From assembly GCF_039523435.1 (NCBI RefSeq), contig NZ_BAAAFH010000011.1:62001-126000 (forward strand): 64,000 nt of DNA, given 5' to 3'. The notes below the pieces were generated by a model that was not told the origin of the DNA, did not search any database, and saw only the letters and a list, made by a program, of their open reading frames with translations. The position numbers were made by a program, and so were the translations under genes. The DNA is from Wandonia haliotis. Its GTDB lineage: Bacteria; Bacteroidota; Bacteroidia; Flavobacteriales_D; Crocinitomicaceae. Of this stretch, positions 51,623 to 60,099 are shown one piece after another (within the stretch, counting starts at the first letter, position 1; the number at the start of each line of letters is the position of its first letter).

Positions 51623-52840
51623 ATGAAAAAGTGGTTATTGTGTTTTTTTCTGATTCTACTACTACCTGATGTGTTTCTGGCACAGGGATCTCCGGATTAC
51701 GGTTCTGGTATTCGCTTGAATATTAGCAATGATGGATCAAAGTATATCCGTATTCTGGCCTGGGGACAGGTCTGGCTTCAATATGCAGATAATAAGGCTA
51801 GTGATGAACGACCTGTCGAATTGTCACTGAGAAGAGCAAGAGTACTGACCTATGCCCAAATAACACCTAAGTTTTTAATTCTGACTCATTTTGGTTTGAA
51901 TAGTATGAATTCATCGAATATGTCTTCTGTTGGAAAGGGAGCCAGTTCACAACTATTCTTTCACGATGTTTGGGTTCAGTATCAGTTACATAAAAATCAT
52001 GAAATAGGTGCTGGTTTACACTACTGGAACGGTGTTTCCCGAATCAATAGTGCAGGGACTATCAATTCAATGACTTTAGATAATAACAGACAGTCCTGGT
52101 CGACATTAGGATTGTCCGATCAGTTTGCAAGACATTTGGGAGTCTATTTTAAGGGGAACATCGGGAGTTTTTTCTACAGGATGTCGGTAAATGAGGCTAT
52201 AGCTAATAGCCTGGATGAACGAAATCCTGCGGATTATCCCGATGTAGCAATTTATGGAGGAAGACGCTATCGTGGTTCACGGAGTGCAGGCTTGGTTTTT
52301 TCTGGTTATTACGAGTTTGCCTTGTTGGATCACGAAAGTAACTTCCTCCCTTTTCGCGCTGGAAGCTATCTGGGAACAAAGAAAATTCTGAATGTTGGGT
52401 TAGGGGGATTGTATCATCCTAATGGAGTTGTTCGACAGGTAACAGGTGAATTGGAATCCGAGGATGTAACAATGTTAGCTACGGATGTCTTCTGTGATCT
52501 GCCCGTGGGGAAGAGAAATGCAGCTGTGACCGTGTATGGAGTTTATCAATACAATCACTATGGACGAGATTATTTGTTTGGTCCTTATGGAACAGGAGGT
52601 TTTGTTTATACAACTGCTGGATTTGTTCTCCCATCGGATAAAGCAGTAAGGATTCAGCCATATCTTCATAGCGGGTACTTTCACTATACGTCAACCATTG
52701 AAGACCGATGGGCAGTTGGTGTAGGTACTAACTTGTATCTGAACGGACATAATTCTAAACTTACGCTGGAATACAAATACGAATCATTTGGTTTGCAACC
52801 TGTGAATTCGGTCACTCTCCAGGCAATGATTTACTTATAA
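51623..52840 (+). CDS. Outer-membrane porin, OprO/OprP-like
   Basis: 405 residues with a signal peptide (LCFFLILLLPDVFLAQ). The first strand RILAWGQVWLQYADN and SLRRARVLTYAQITPKFLIL match the phosphate-selective porin fold, here with many aromatic girdle residues and ending VNSVTLQAMIYL. Given the following symporter and acyl-CoA synthetases, it may admit acetate or propionate across the outer membrane. The gap to the InsA-like gene is 105 bp and contains the palindrome AAACTATAGTTT (51532-51543). Confidence 0.75.
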   Translation: MKKWLLCFFLILLLPDVFLAQGSPDYGSGIRLNISNDGSKYIRILAWGQVWLQYADNKASDERPVELSLRRARVLTYAQITPKFLILTHFGLNSMNSSNMSSVGKGASSQLFFHDVWVQYQLHKNHEIGAGLHYWNGVSRINSAGTINSMTLDNNRQSWSTLGLSDQFARHLGVYFKGNIGSFFYRMSVNEAIANSLDERNPADYPDVAIYGGRRYRGSRSAGLVFSGYYEFALLDHESNFLPFRAGSYLGTKKILNVGLGGLYHPNGVVRQVTGELESEDVTMLATDVFCDLPVGKRNAAVTVYGVYQYNHYGRDYLFGPYGTGGFVYTTAGFVLPSDKAVRIQPYLHSGYFHYTSTIEDRWAVGVGTNLYLNGHNSKLTLEYKYESFGLQPVNSVTLQAMIYL

Positions 52841-52857
52841 TCCCAAAATTTCTAATT

Positions 52858-53115
52858 ATGAATACAAAAAGCCGTGCTAAAGCATATTGGAAAGAAAACC
52901 TGAGGTACCTGCGTGTACTATTGATTATTTGGTTTCTGGTTTCCTTTGGTGCAGGAATTATTTTCAAAGATTTCCTGAATCAATTTTATCTGGGAGGTTT
53001 CCCGCTTGGATTCTGGTTTTCACAACAAGGATCAATATATGTATTTGTCATCCTGATTTTTATTTATGTCAGGTTGATGAATAAGTTGGATAAGAAGTAT
53101 GGATTTGATGATTAA
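52858..53115 (+). CDS. Sodium:solute symporter small subunit (DUF4212)
   Basis: 85 residues with two transmembrane helices: YLRVLLIIWFLVSFGAGIIF and GSIYVFVILIFIYVRLMNKL. The layout AYWKENLRYLR, FPLGFWFSQQGSIY and LDKKYGFDD is that of the TIGR03647 small subunit. It pairs with a large SSS subunit that begins 12 bp downstream. Confidence 0.88.
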   Translation: MNTKSRAKAYWKENLRYLRVLLIIWFLVSFGAGIIFKDFLNQFYLGGFPLGFWFSQQGSIYVFVILIFIYVRLMNKLDKKYGFDD

Positions 53116-53127
53116 AAAACAGAAACT

Positions 53128-54840
53128 ATGACTACTCAAATGTGGATATACCTCGTAGTGGGGATAACTTTTGCTCTGTATATTGCTATTGCTATCTGGT
53201 CCAGAGCAGGATCAACCAAAGAGTTCTATGTGGCAGGAGGAGGGGTCTCTCCACTCGCCAACGGAATGGCTACTGCTGCTGACTGGATGAGTGCTGCCTC
53301 TTTTATTTCAATGGCCGGGATAATTTCTTTTATCGGGTATGATGGAGGAGTCTATCTTATGGGGTGGACCGGAGGTTATGTACTATTAGCCTTGTTATTA
53401 GCGCCTTATCTCAGGAAGTTCGGGAAGTTTACAGTACCGGACTTTATTGGAGACAGATATTACTCAAATACAGCCCGAACGGTAGCCGTAATTTGTGCTC
53501 TTATTGTTTCGTTTACTTACGTGGCAGGACAAATGCGTGGAGTTGGTGTTGTATTTTCTCGATTTTTGGAAGTGGATATAAATACGGGAGTGTACATAGG
53601 AATGGTTATTGTACTATTTTATGCAGTACTCGGAGGTATGAAAGGGATTACGTATACACAGGTAGCCCAGTATTGTGTGTTGATCTTTGCTTTTATGGTT
53701 CCGGCGATTTTTATTTCAATTCAAATGACAGGAAACCCGATTCCTCAAATTGGTATGGGAAGCACAGTTGCAGATGGCTCGGGGACTTATCTTCTCGATA
53801 AATTAAATGGTCTTTCAACGGAATTAGGATTTGCCGAGTATACCAGTGGAACAAAGTCTCTGATCGATGTATTTGCCATAACTGCTGCTTTGATGGTAGG
53901 TACTGCAGGTTTACCCCACGTTATCGTACGCTTTTTTACTGTAAATAATGTGCGTGATGCGCGAAAATCAGCCGGATTAGCTTTATTGTTTATTGCAATT
54001 CTGTACACTACGGCACCAGCGATAGCTGTTTTTGCCCGTACTAATCTGATTGAGACCGTATCGGAAAAACCATACGAGGAAATGCCTGAATGGTTTCATA
54101 ACTGGGAAGAGACAGGAATGATTCAATACTCGGATAAAAATGAAGACGGAATCATTCAGTATGTGGCAGATAAAGAGACAAATGAACTGGTAGTAGATAA
54201 TGATATAATGGTACTGGCAAATCCTGAGATAGCTCAGTTGCCGGATTGGGTAATAGCTTTGGTTGCCGCAGGGGGACTTGCCGCTGCGTTGTCTACAGCT
54301 GCGGGATTACTGCTTGTTATCTCTTCTTCTGTTTCACATGACTTATTAAAGAAAATGGTCTGGCCGAATATTACAGAAAAAGGTGAGTTGTGGGCTGCCC
54401 GAATATCCGCGACTTTTGCAGTAGTTGTAGCAGGGTACTTCGGAATTAATCCTCCGGGATTTGTAGCGGCAGTAGTTGCTCTGGCATTTGGTTTTGCTGC
54501 AGCGTCATTTTTTCCTGCCATTATCCTGGGAATTTTCTACAAACGGATGAATAAAGAAGGAGCGGTAGCGGGGATGATAGCAGGAATGTTGTTGATGCTT
54601 TTCTACGTACTTAAATTCAAGTTTGGAGTCTTTGATGGAGGAAAAGAAGCCGTTGAAGCTTTAAAGCAGGATTGGTGGTTTGGTATTTCCCCGGAGGGAT
54701 TCGGAACTGTAGCCATGGTGTTTAACTTCATTGTCTCATTGACGATTAATCAGTTTTTCCCTGCGCCACCCGAAGAGGTTCAGGAAGTCGTGGAACAAAT
54801 AAGAATTCCGTCCGGTGCGGGCAAGTCTGTTAGTCACTAA
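53128..54840 (+). CDS. Sodium:solute symporter large subunit (acetate-type, TIGR03648-like)
   Basis: 570 residues with about 13 membrane helices. GVSPLANGMATAADWMSAAS (sodium-binding helix 1), GTAGLPHVIVRFFTVN, and AALSTAAGLLLVISSSVSHD are typical of the ActP-like class. An insert of about 60 residues (TVSEKPYEEMPEWFHNWEE to VADKETNELVV) resembles the family's extra periplasmic loop. With the DUF4212 partner it forms a two-subunit acetate or short-chain acid importer. Followed by a 64-residue membrane protein gene. Confidence 0.87.
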   Translation: MTTQMWIYLVVGITFALYIAIAIWSRAGSTKEFYVAGGGVSPLANGMATAADWMSAASFISMAGIISFIGYDGGVYLMGWTGGYVLLALLLAPYLRKFGKFTVPDFIGDRYYSNTARTVAVICALIVSFTYVAGQMRGVGVVFSRFLEVDINTGVYIGMVIVLFYAVLGGMKGITYTQVAQYCVLIFAFMVPAIFISIQMTGNPIPQIGMGSTVADGSGTYLLDKLNGLSTELGFAEYTSGTKSLIDVFAITAALMVGTAGLPHVIVRFFTVNNVRDARKSAGLALLFIAILYTTAPAIAVFARTNLIETVSEKPYEEMPEWFHNWEETGMIQYSDKNEDGIIQYVADKETNELVVDNDIMVLANPEIAQLPDWVIALVAAGGLAAALSTAAGLLLVISSSVSHDLLKKMVWPNITEKGELWAARISATFAVVVAGYFGINPPGFVAAVVALAFGFAAASFFPAIILGIFYKRMNKEGAVAGMIAGMLLMLFYVLKFKFGVFDGGKEAVEALKQDWWFGISPEGFGTVAMVFNFIVSLTINQFFPAPPEEVQEVVEQIRIPSGAGKSVSH

Positions 54841-54885
54841 AAACTGAATAAAATTGTTTACCTTTCGGGAACTTAAGACCGGAGT

Positions 54886-55080
54886 ATGAAAACACGTAAG
54901 GAGCAATTACTGTTTGTGTTAGGGGGAGTTCTTTGGCTTTGTTTTAATGCTCCCCTGGTATTTCTTTATAATTCTCATACGTCCGTTTTTGGGTTCCCGA
55001 AATTTTATGTCGTATTATTTATACTTTGGCTGTCGACGAGCCTGATTATTTATCTTTTGTTAAAGAATCGTCGTGGGTAG
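54886..55080 (+). CDS. Small two-helix membrane protein
   Basis: 64 residues. Two membrane helices (LLFVLGGVLWLCFNAPLVFL and FYVVLFILWLSTSLIIYLLL) between short charged ends. The order and the PLVFLYN turn resemble small membrane proteins I recall near symporter-kinase genes. It overlaps the start of the sensor-kinase gene by 8 bp, so the two are probably co-translated. It could be a small subunit of the sensor's transporter-like domain, as DUF4212 is for the symporter. That is inference. Confidence 0.7.
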   Translation: MKTRKEQLLFVLGGVLWLCFNAPLVFLYNSHTSVFGFPKFYVVLFILWLSTSLIIYLLLKNRRG

Positions 55081-57778
55081 TATTGCAATCATAGTATTAC
55101 TGGTCCTTTACCTGGGCTTGTTATTTATCGTAGCCAGGTGGGCTGAAAAATTCCGCAATGGAAAATTGCTTACAGGACCGTATGTGTATGCGTTATCGAT
55201 CGCTGTTTATTGTTCCGCCTGGACCTATTATGGAAGTATTGGTGTCGCAGCTACATCAGGGTTAGATTACCTGACAGTCTATGTTGGGCCTTTGATTGCT
55301 TTTCCTTTCTGGTATCTTATTATCCGAAAGATAATCCGGATATCAAGAATTAATAAAATATCCAGTATTGCTGATTTATTAGCATTGCGCTACGGAAATA
55401 GCAGGTCAGTGGGTGCCTGGGTGAGTTTGTTGATTATTCTGGCTGTAATTCCATACCTGGCTCTTCAATTAAAAGCCATTTCCGAAACATTTCATGTTGT
55501 TACAAATACAAATGAAACGAGCTCGTTTCTGGTAGATTCGGCTAGTTATGTTATTCTGATTATAGCTGTTTTTTCTGCATTTTATGGGAGTCGGTTTTTT
55601 GATGCTTCTGAAAAACGCCCGGGAATGATTGCTGCTGTTGCATTGGAATCAATTCTGAAACTACTGTTCTTGCTTCTGGCGGGAATATTCGTAGTATACT
55701 TTGTATTTGACGGAAGTACGGATTTATATAACAAAGCTTCGGAGTTGGAAGGATTTGCAGAAAAAAACAGGATTGATGGAGCGGAAGGTGCTGTGAATTG
55801 GTTTTCCCTGTCGCTTCTTTCTTTTCTTTCTTTTTTTCTACTTCCCCGGCAGTTTCATGTAAGTGTAGTAGAGAACCGCAAAGAAAAACATCTGAAGACT
55901 GCTGCCTGGCTTGTTCCGCTTTATTTGTTCTTAATCAATCTGTTTGTTTTTCCGATTGCCTGGGGAGGAAATGTGCTATTTGAAGGAGAACAGGTAAACG
56001 CTGATGTGTACGCGCTTCTGATTCCTCAATATATGGATAACCAGGTAATCACTCTACTCGTATTTCTGGGTGGGCTTTCAGCAACCGTTTCTATGACAAT
56101 AGTAGCCTCGGTTAGTTTGAGCGTTATGCTGACGAACAACCTTATCTTACCTTTTGGTTTGTCAAAACGGATTCATCGTCCGGACTTCCATCCTACAGCA
56201 TTAATTGTGCGATTTCGTCAGATAGGAATCTTTCTTCTATTGATGCTGGCCTTTGTGTTTTACCGCAGTTTTGCTATGGATTATTCCATGGTTTCGGTAG
56301 GGATGATTGCATTTGTTCTGATTGCTCAGTTAGCTCCTGCTTTTTTCGGTGGGTTGTACTGGAAAACGGCAAACAGAAAGGGAGTGCTATGGGGAATGCT
56401 GACGGGGGTATTGATTGTATTGGTTTTATTGGTGCTTCCTGCTGTTTTGAAAGCGTTTAAAGGGTATGGACTATTAGAAATAGATATGGATGAATTTGGA
56501 GCGGCAGGAATATTGGATACCATTGGTATGGGCATCCTTGATCCGATTCCGGCTGCTTTGTGGTGGAGTTTACTGTTCAATACATTCGTTTTTGTTGTAG
56601 TTTCAATTCTGGCAAAAACAGATTACAGACAGCGCAATTATGCAGAAATGTTTGTAGATATTGATCACTATGTCGACTCCCACATCAATGCTTTTGTATG
56701 GAGAGGAACAGCCTATATCTCAGATGTTGAAAAAATTCTCGTACGCTTTTTGGGAGAAGAGCGAACACAAAGAGCGTTACGGATTTTCAGACAGAGAAAT
56801 CAGATCGCACCTGAAGAAGATCTTGCTGATGCAAGGTTCATTAAGTTTGCCGAAAATTTACTGGCAGGAAGAATCGGTACTTCTTCAGCTCGAATTCTTA
56901 TTCAGGGTGTAACAAAAGAAGAAAAGATCAGTCTGAATGAAGTGCTTCGGATTCTGGAAGAATCAAAAAGACAAATCGAACAGAATAAAGAATTGGTAAA
57001 GGCGGGAGAAGAACTTCGCAAGTTGTCGGAGCATTTACAATCAGCTAACGAGGCTTTGTTGACAAAAGACAAGGAAAAGGATGAGTTTCTGAACATTGTG
57101 ACGCATGAACTCCGTACGCCGATAACTGCTATCCGGTCGGCAAGTGAAATTTTGCGGGATGACGATGAACTTCCAGAAGAGTTTAAAAATCGTTTTTTGG
57201 AAAATATCATTGTTGAATCAGATCGGTTGAACGGATTGATTTCAGAAATACTCGATCTTGAGCGATTTGATTCGGGAAAGAATGCTTTGAGTTTCGAACA
57301 ACAAAATCTGAATGAAATACTCAACTCTGTTTTGGCTACATTGAACCACTTGTTTGTGTCAAAAAATATTCGCTTGATCAGGAATGGGTTGGAAGTGAAT
57401 ACTCTGGTCTGGCTTGATCCGACGAGAATTCATCAGGTATTTACAAACCTCGTAGGAAATGCACTTAAATATGCGGAAGGAGAACCTGCAATTATTGAAA
57501 TATCTGTAACTTTAAAGGATGGGGTGCAAGAGGTAGAAGTTAGTAACAACGGACCGAATATACCTGAGGAAGAGTTGGATTTAATTTTTGATAAATTTTA
57601 CCAAAGTGCTGATTCTCGGTTGAAAAAAACGCAGGGAAGTGGATTAGGTCTTGCGATATGCAGGAGAATCATTTTAGCACATCATGGTAAGATATGGGCA
57701 GAAAACAAAAAAGAAGGAGTAGCGGTTTGTTTTTCCATTCCGCTGGATAGTAGAGAAAAACCGGAGGATAGTTTGTAG
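55073..57778 (+). CDS. SLC5-STAC hybrid sensor histidine kinase (CrbS/CbrA-like)
   Basis: 901 residues from a GTG at 55073. Residues about 1-510 are a sodium/solute symporter domain with about 13 helices. A STAC domain follows (about 535-640: RFLGEERTQRALRIFRQ, FAENLLAGRIGTSSARILI), then HisKA with phospho-acceptor His678 (FLNIVTHELRTP), N-box NALKYAEG and G-box GSGLGLAICR of the ATPase. In Vibrio and Pseudomonas such CrbS/CbrA kinases sense acetate or histidine and control acs. The receiver gene follows after 3 bp. Confidence 0.9.
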   Translation: MGSIAIIVLLVLYLGLLFIVARWAEKFRNGKLLTGPYVYALSIAVYCSAWTYYGSIGVAATSGLDYLTVYVGPLIAFPFWYLIIRKIIRISRINKISSIADLLALRYGNSRSVGAWVSLLIILAVIPYLALQLKAISETFHVVTNTNETSSFLVDSASYVILIIAVFSAFYGSRFFDASEKRPGMIAAVALESILKLLFLLLAGIFVVYFVFDGSTDLYNKASELEGFAEKNRIDGAEGAVNWFSLSLLSFLSFFLLPRQFHVSVVENRKEKHLKTAAWLVPLYLFLINLFVFPIAWGGNVLFEGEQVNADVYALLIPQYMDNQVITLLVFLGGLSATVSMTIVASVSLSVMLTNNLILPFGLSKRIHRPDFHPTALIVRFRQIGIFLLLMLAFVFYRSFAMDYSMVSVGMIAFVLIAQLAPAFFGGLYWKTANRKGVLWGMLTGVLIVLVLLVLPAVLKAFKGYGLLEIDMDEFGAAGILDTIGMGILDPIPAALWWSLLFNTFVFVVVSILAKTDYRQRNYAEMFVDIDHYVDSHINAFVWRGTAYISDVEKILVRFLGEERTQRALRIFRQRNQIAPEEDLADARFIKFAENLLAGRIGTSSARILIQGVTKEEKISLNEVLRILEESKRQIEQNKELVKAGEELRKLSEHLQSANEALLTKDKEKDEFLNIVTHELRTPITAIRSASEILRDDDELPEEFKNRFLENIIVESDRLNGLISEILDLERFDSGKNALSFEQQNLNEILNSVLATLNHLFVSKNIRLIRNGLEVNTLVWLDPTRIHQVFTNLVGNALKYAEGEPAIIEISVTLKDGVQEVEVSNNGPNIPEEELDLIFDKFYQSADSRLKKTQGSGLGLAICRRIILAHHGKIWAENKKEGVAVCFSIPLDSREKPEDSL

Positions 57779-57781
57779 GAT

Positions 57782-58147
57782 ATGAAAAAAATTGTGATCG
57801 TAGATGATGAGCCTTCTATTTTGATGTCACTGGAATACACATTCAGGAAGAATAAGTTTGATGTATTTATTGCAAGAGACGGACAAGAGGCTTTGGAGTT
57901 GTTGGAGTATGTTGAACCGGATCTGATTCTTTTGGATATAATGATGCCAAAAGTAGATGGGTATCAGATTCTGAAATTTATCAGAAATCATCCTGTTTTA
58001 AAAGACGTGAGAGTTGTATTTGTTTCAGCTAAAAATAAGGAACAGGATGTTTCAAAAGGTCTGGAAGCAGGAGCTGATGCGTATGTGGCAAAGCCCTTTT
58101 CACTTAAAAAGCTGGTTGAACAGGTGAATGAATTACTTATTAGCTAA
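57782..58147 (+). CDS. Receiver-only response regulator
   Basis: 121 residues, just a CheY-like receiver. Acidic pair Asp8/Asp9, phospho-acceptor Asp52 (LILLDIMMPK), conserved Ser in FVSAKN and Lys in VAKPFS. There is no C-terminal output domain, and the next gene starts 11 bp on. It is surely the partner of the SLC5-STAC kinase upstream. With no DNA-binding domain, it must act through another protein. This differs from Vibrio CrbR, which has a LuxR-type domain. Confidence 0.92.
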   Translation: MKKIVIVDDEPSILMSLEYTFRKNKFDVFIARDGQEALELLEYVEPDLILLDIMMPKVDGYQILKFIRNHPVLKDVRVVFVSAKNKEQDVSKGLEAGADAYVAKPFSLKKLVEQVNELLIS

Positions 58148-58158
58148 TCGAAAAATAA

Positions 58159-60018
58159 ATGAAAAATCAACTTAACGAAACACTAAAAAGAAGTATAGAA
58201 GAACCGGACGAATTCTGGAAAGAACAGGCCAGTAAGCTGGAATGGAATGCTGTTCCCAAAGACATTCTGACTGAAGAGAATGGACATAGTGTATGGTTCA
58301 GGGACGGAAAAATAAATCTGTCGGAACAGGCTTTAGATATTCATGTCCGGAATGGTTCAGGAGACAGAGTGGCTATGATTTATGATTCACCTGTTACCGG
58401 TACCGTTACAAAATACACCTATCGTGAATTATTGGATAAGGTAGCTCGTTTTGCCGGTGTCCTGAAAGCACAGGGAGTGGAAAAGGGAGATCGGGTTATT
58501 ATTTATATGCCTATGATTCCGGAAGCAGCAATTGCTATGCTGGGATGTGTGCGGATCGGAGCTGTTCATTCGGTTGTTTTCGGTGGATTCGCAGCGCACG
58601 AATTGGCCGTGCGTATAGACGACTGTCAGCCCAAAGTACTGATTACAGCAAGTGGCGGAATTGAAGTAGATAAAAAGATACATTACATTCCGATAGTGGA
58701 AGAAGCAATAAAACAAAGTGTTTATCCACCACACTCTGTTATTGTAAAGCAACGATTACAATTTGACACGGTTCTTCCCGGGGGATGGTTGGATTTTGAG
58801 TCTGCTGTTACGGATGCTGATCCTGTGGATGCGATTCCGGTGGAATCTGTTCATCCGTCCTATATTTTATATACATCCGGAACTACAGGAAAACCAAAAG
58901 GAATCGTAAGGGATACCGGAGGATATGCCACAGCGCTTCGGTTTTCTATGGAATATATTTACGGAGTTAGTCCCGGAGAAGTATTTTGGGCAGCCTCTGA
59001 CGTTGGATGGGTGGTTGGGCACAGTTACATCGTTTATGCTCCTTTAATTACGGGATGTACAACAATCATTTACGAAGGAAAACCGGTACGGACTCCTGAT
59101 GCAGGTGCTTTCTGGCGGGTTGTAGAAGAACATGGTGTTCATGTAATGTTCACAGCTCCTACGGCGATTCGCGCAATGAGAAGGGAAGATCCGGAGGGGA
59201 GTCTGATTCGGGAGCGTCAGTTGAAGTCATTGAGGACACAGTTTCTTGCCGGAGAACGTTGTGATACACCTACATTGTTATGGTTACGGGATCAGTTGGG
59301 AGTTCCGGTTATTGATCATTGGTGGCAGACAGAAACAGGTTGGCCTATTGTTGCTACCTGTATGGGAGAAGATCATCCCAAAGAAAGAGCAGGAGCTGCA
59401 GGGAAAGCGGTTCCGGGATATGCAATAGAAATTGTTGATGAATCAGGAAAGGAAGTACAGGTCGGTACGGAGGGATATGTTGTGATTCGCCAACCATTAC
59501 CTCCTGGAAATTTACTGACGATCTGGAATAATCCTGAACGTTTTAAAGCCGGATATCTGGAGCGTTTTCCCGGATATTACTTTTCAGGTGATGGAGGAGT
59601 AATTGATGATGACGGGTATATCACGATAACGGGTAGGGTAGATGATGTAATAAATGTTGCAGGGCACAGGTTGTCTACCGCTGAAATGGAAGAGGTTGTC
59701 GCAACTCATTCAGGAATCGTTGAATGTGCTGTGGTAGGAATAACTGATCAGTTAAAGGGGCAGGTTCCGATAGCGTTGATTGTAACCACCTCCGGAGTAG
59801 GAGAGGAAATTGAAAAAGAAGTCAATCAATTGGTGCGGAATACAATAGGCGCCATTGCTACGTTAAAAAAAGTGTATCGGGTAAAAAGATTACCAAAAAC
59901 AAGATCCGGAAAGATTCTTAGGAATGTATTGAGAGATGTCCTGAACGGAAGAGAACCACGTATCCCATCCACGATTGAGGATATTACAGTAGTAGATGAA
60001 TTGAAAGAAGAGCTATAG
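58159..60018 (+). CDS. Propionyl/acetyl-CoA synthetase (PrpE-like, AMP-forming)
   Basis: 619 residues. AMP-binding core motif TSGTTGKPKGIVRDTGGY, ASDVGWVVGHSYIVYAPLI, DHWWQTETGWP, and the catalytic Lys in LPKTRSGKILRN. The GIVRDTGGY and ASDVGWVVGHSY variants match PrpE/ACSS3-type enzymes that prefer propionate, rather than the TADIGWITGHSY seen in Acs. It probably activates short-chain fatty acids imported by the symporter. The receiver gene is 11 bp upstream. Confidence 0.85.
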   Translation: MKNQLNETLKRSIEEPDEFWKEQASKLEWNAVPKDILTEENGHSVWFRDGKINLSEQALDIHVRNGSGDRVAMIYDSPVTGTVTKYTYRELLDKVARFAGVLKAQGVEKGDRVIIYMPMIPEAAIAMLGCVRIGAVHSVVFGGFAAHELAVRIDDCQPKVLITASGGIEVDKKIHYIPIVEEAIKQSVYPPHSVIVKQRLQFDTVLPGGWLDFESAVTDADPVDAIPVESVHPSYILYTSGTTGKPKGIVRDTGGYATALRFSMEYIYGVSPGEVFWAASDVGWVVGHSYIVYAPLITGCTTIIYEGKPVRTPDAGAFWRVVEEHGVHVMFTAPTAIRAMRREDPEGSLIRERQLKSLRTQFLAGERCDTPTLLWLRDQLGVPVIDHWWQTETGWPIVATCMGEDHPKERAGAAGKAVPGYAIEIVDESGKEVQVGTEGYVVIRQPLPPGNLLTIWNNPERFKAGYLERFPGYYFSGDGGVIDDDGYITITGRVDDVINVAGHRLSTAEMEEVVATHSGIVECAVVGITDQLKGQVPIALIVTTSGVGEEIEKEVNQLVRNTIGAIATLKKVYRVKRLPKTRSGKILRNVLRDVLNGREPRIPSTIEDITVVDELKEEL

Positions 60019-60099
60019 TATTTTAGCAAAATATATCTTTTCTTTTTGTTTTGCATTCTCTATCTTTAGCCGGAAGATATAACGAAAAACTATGCTATT

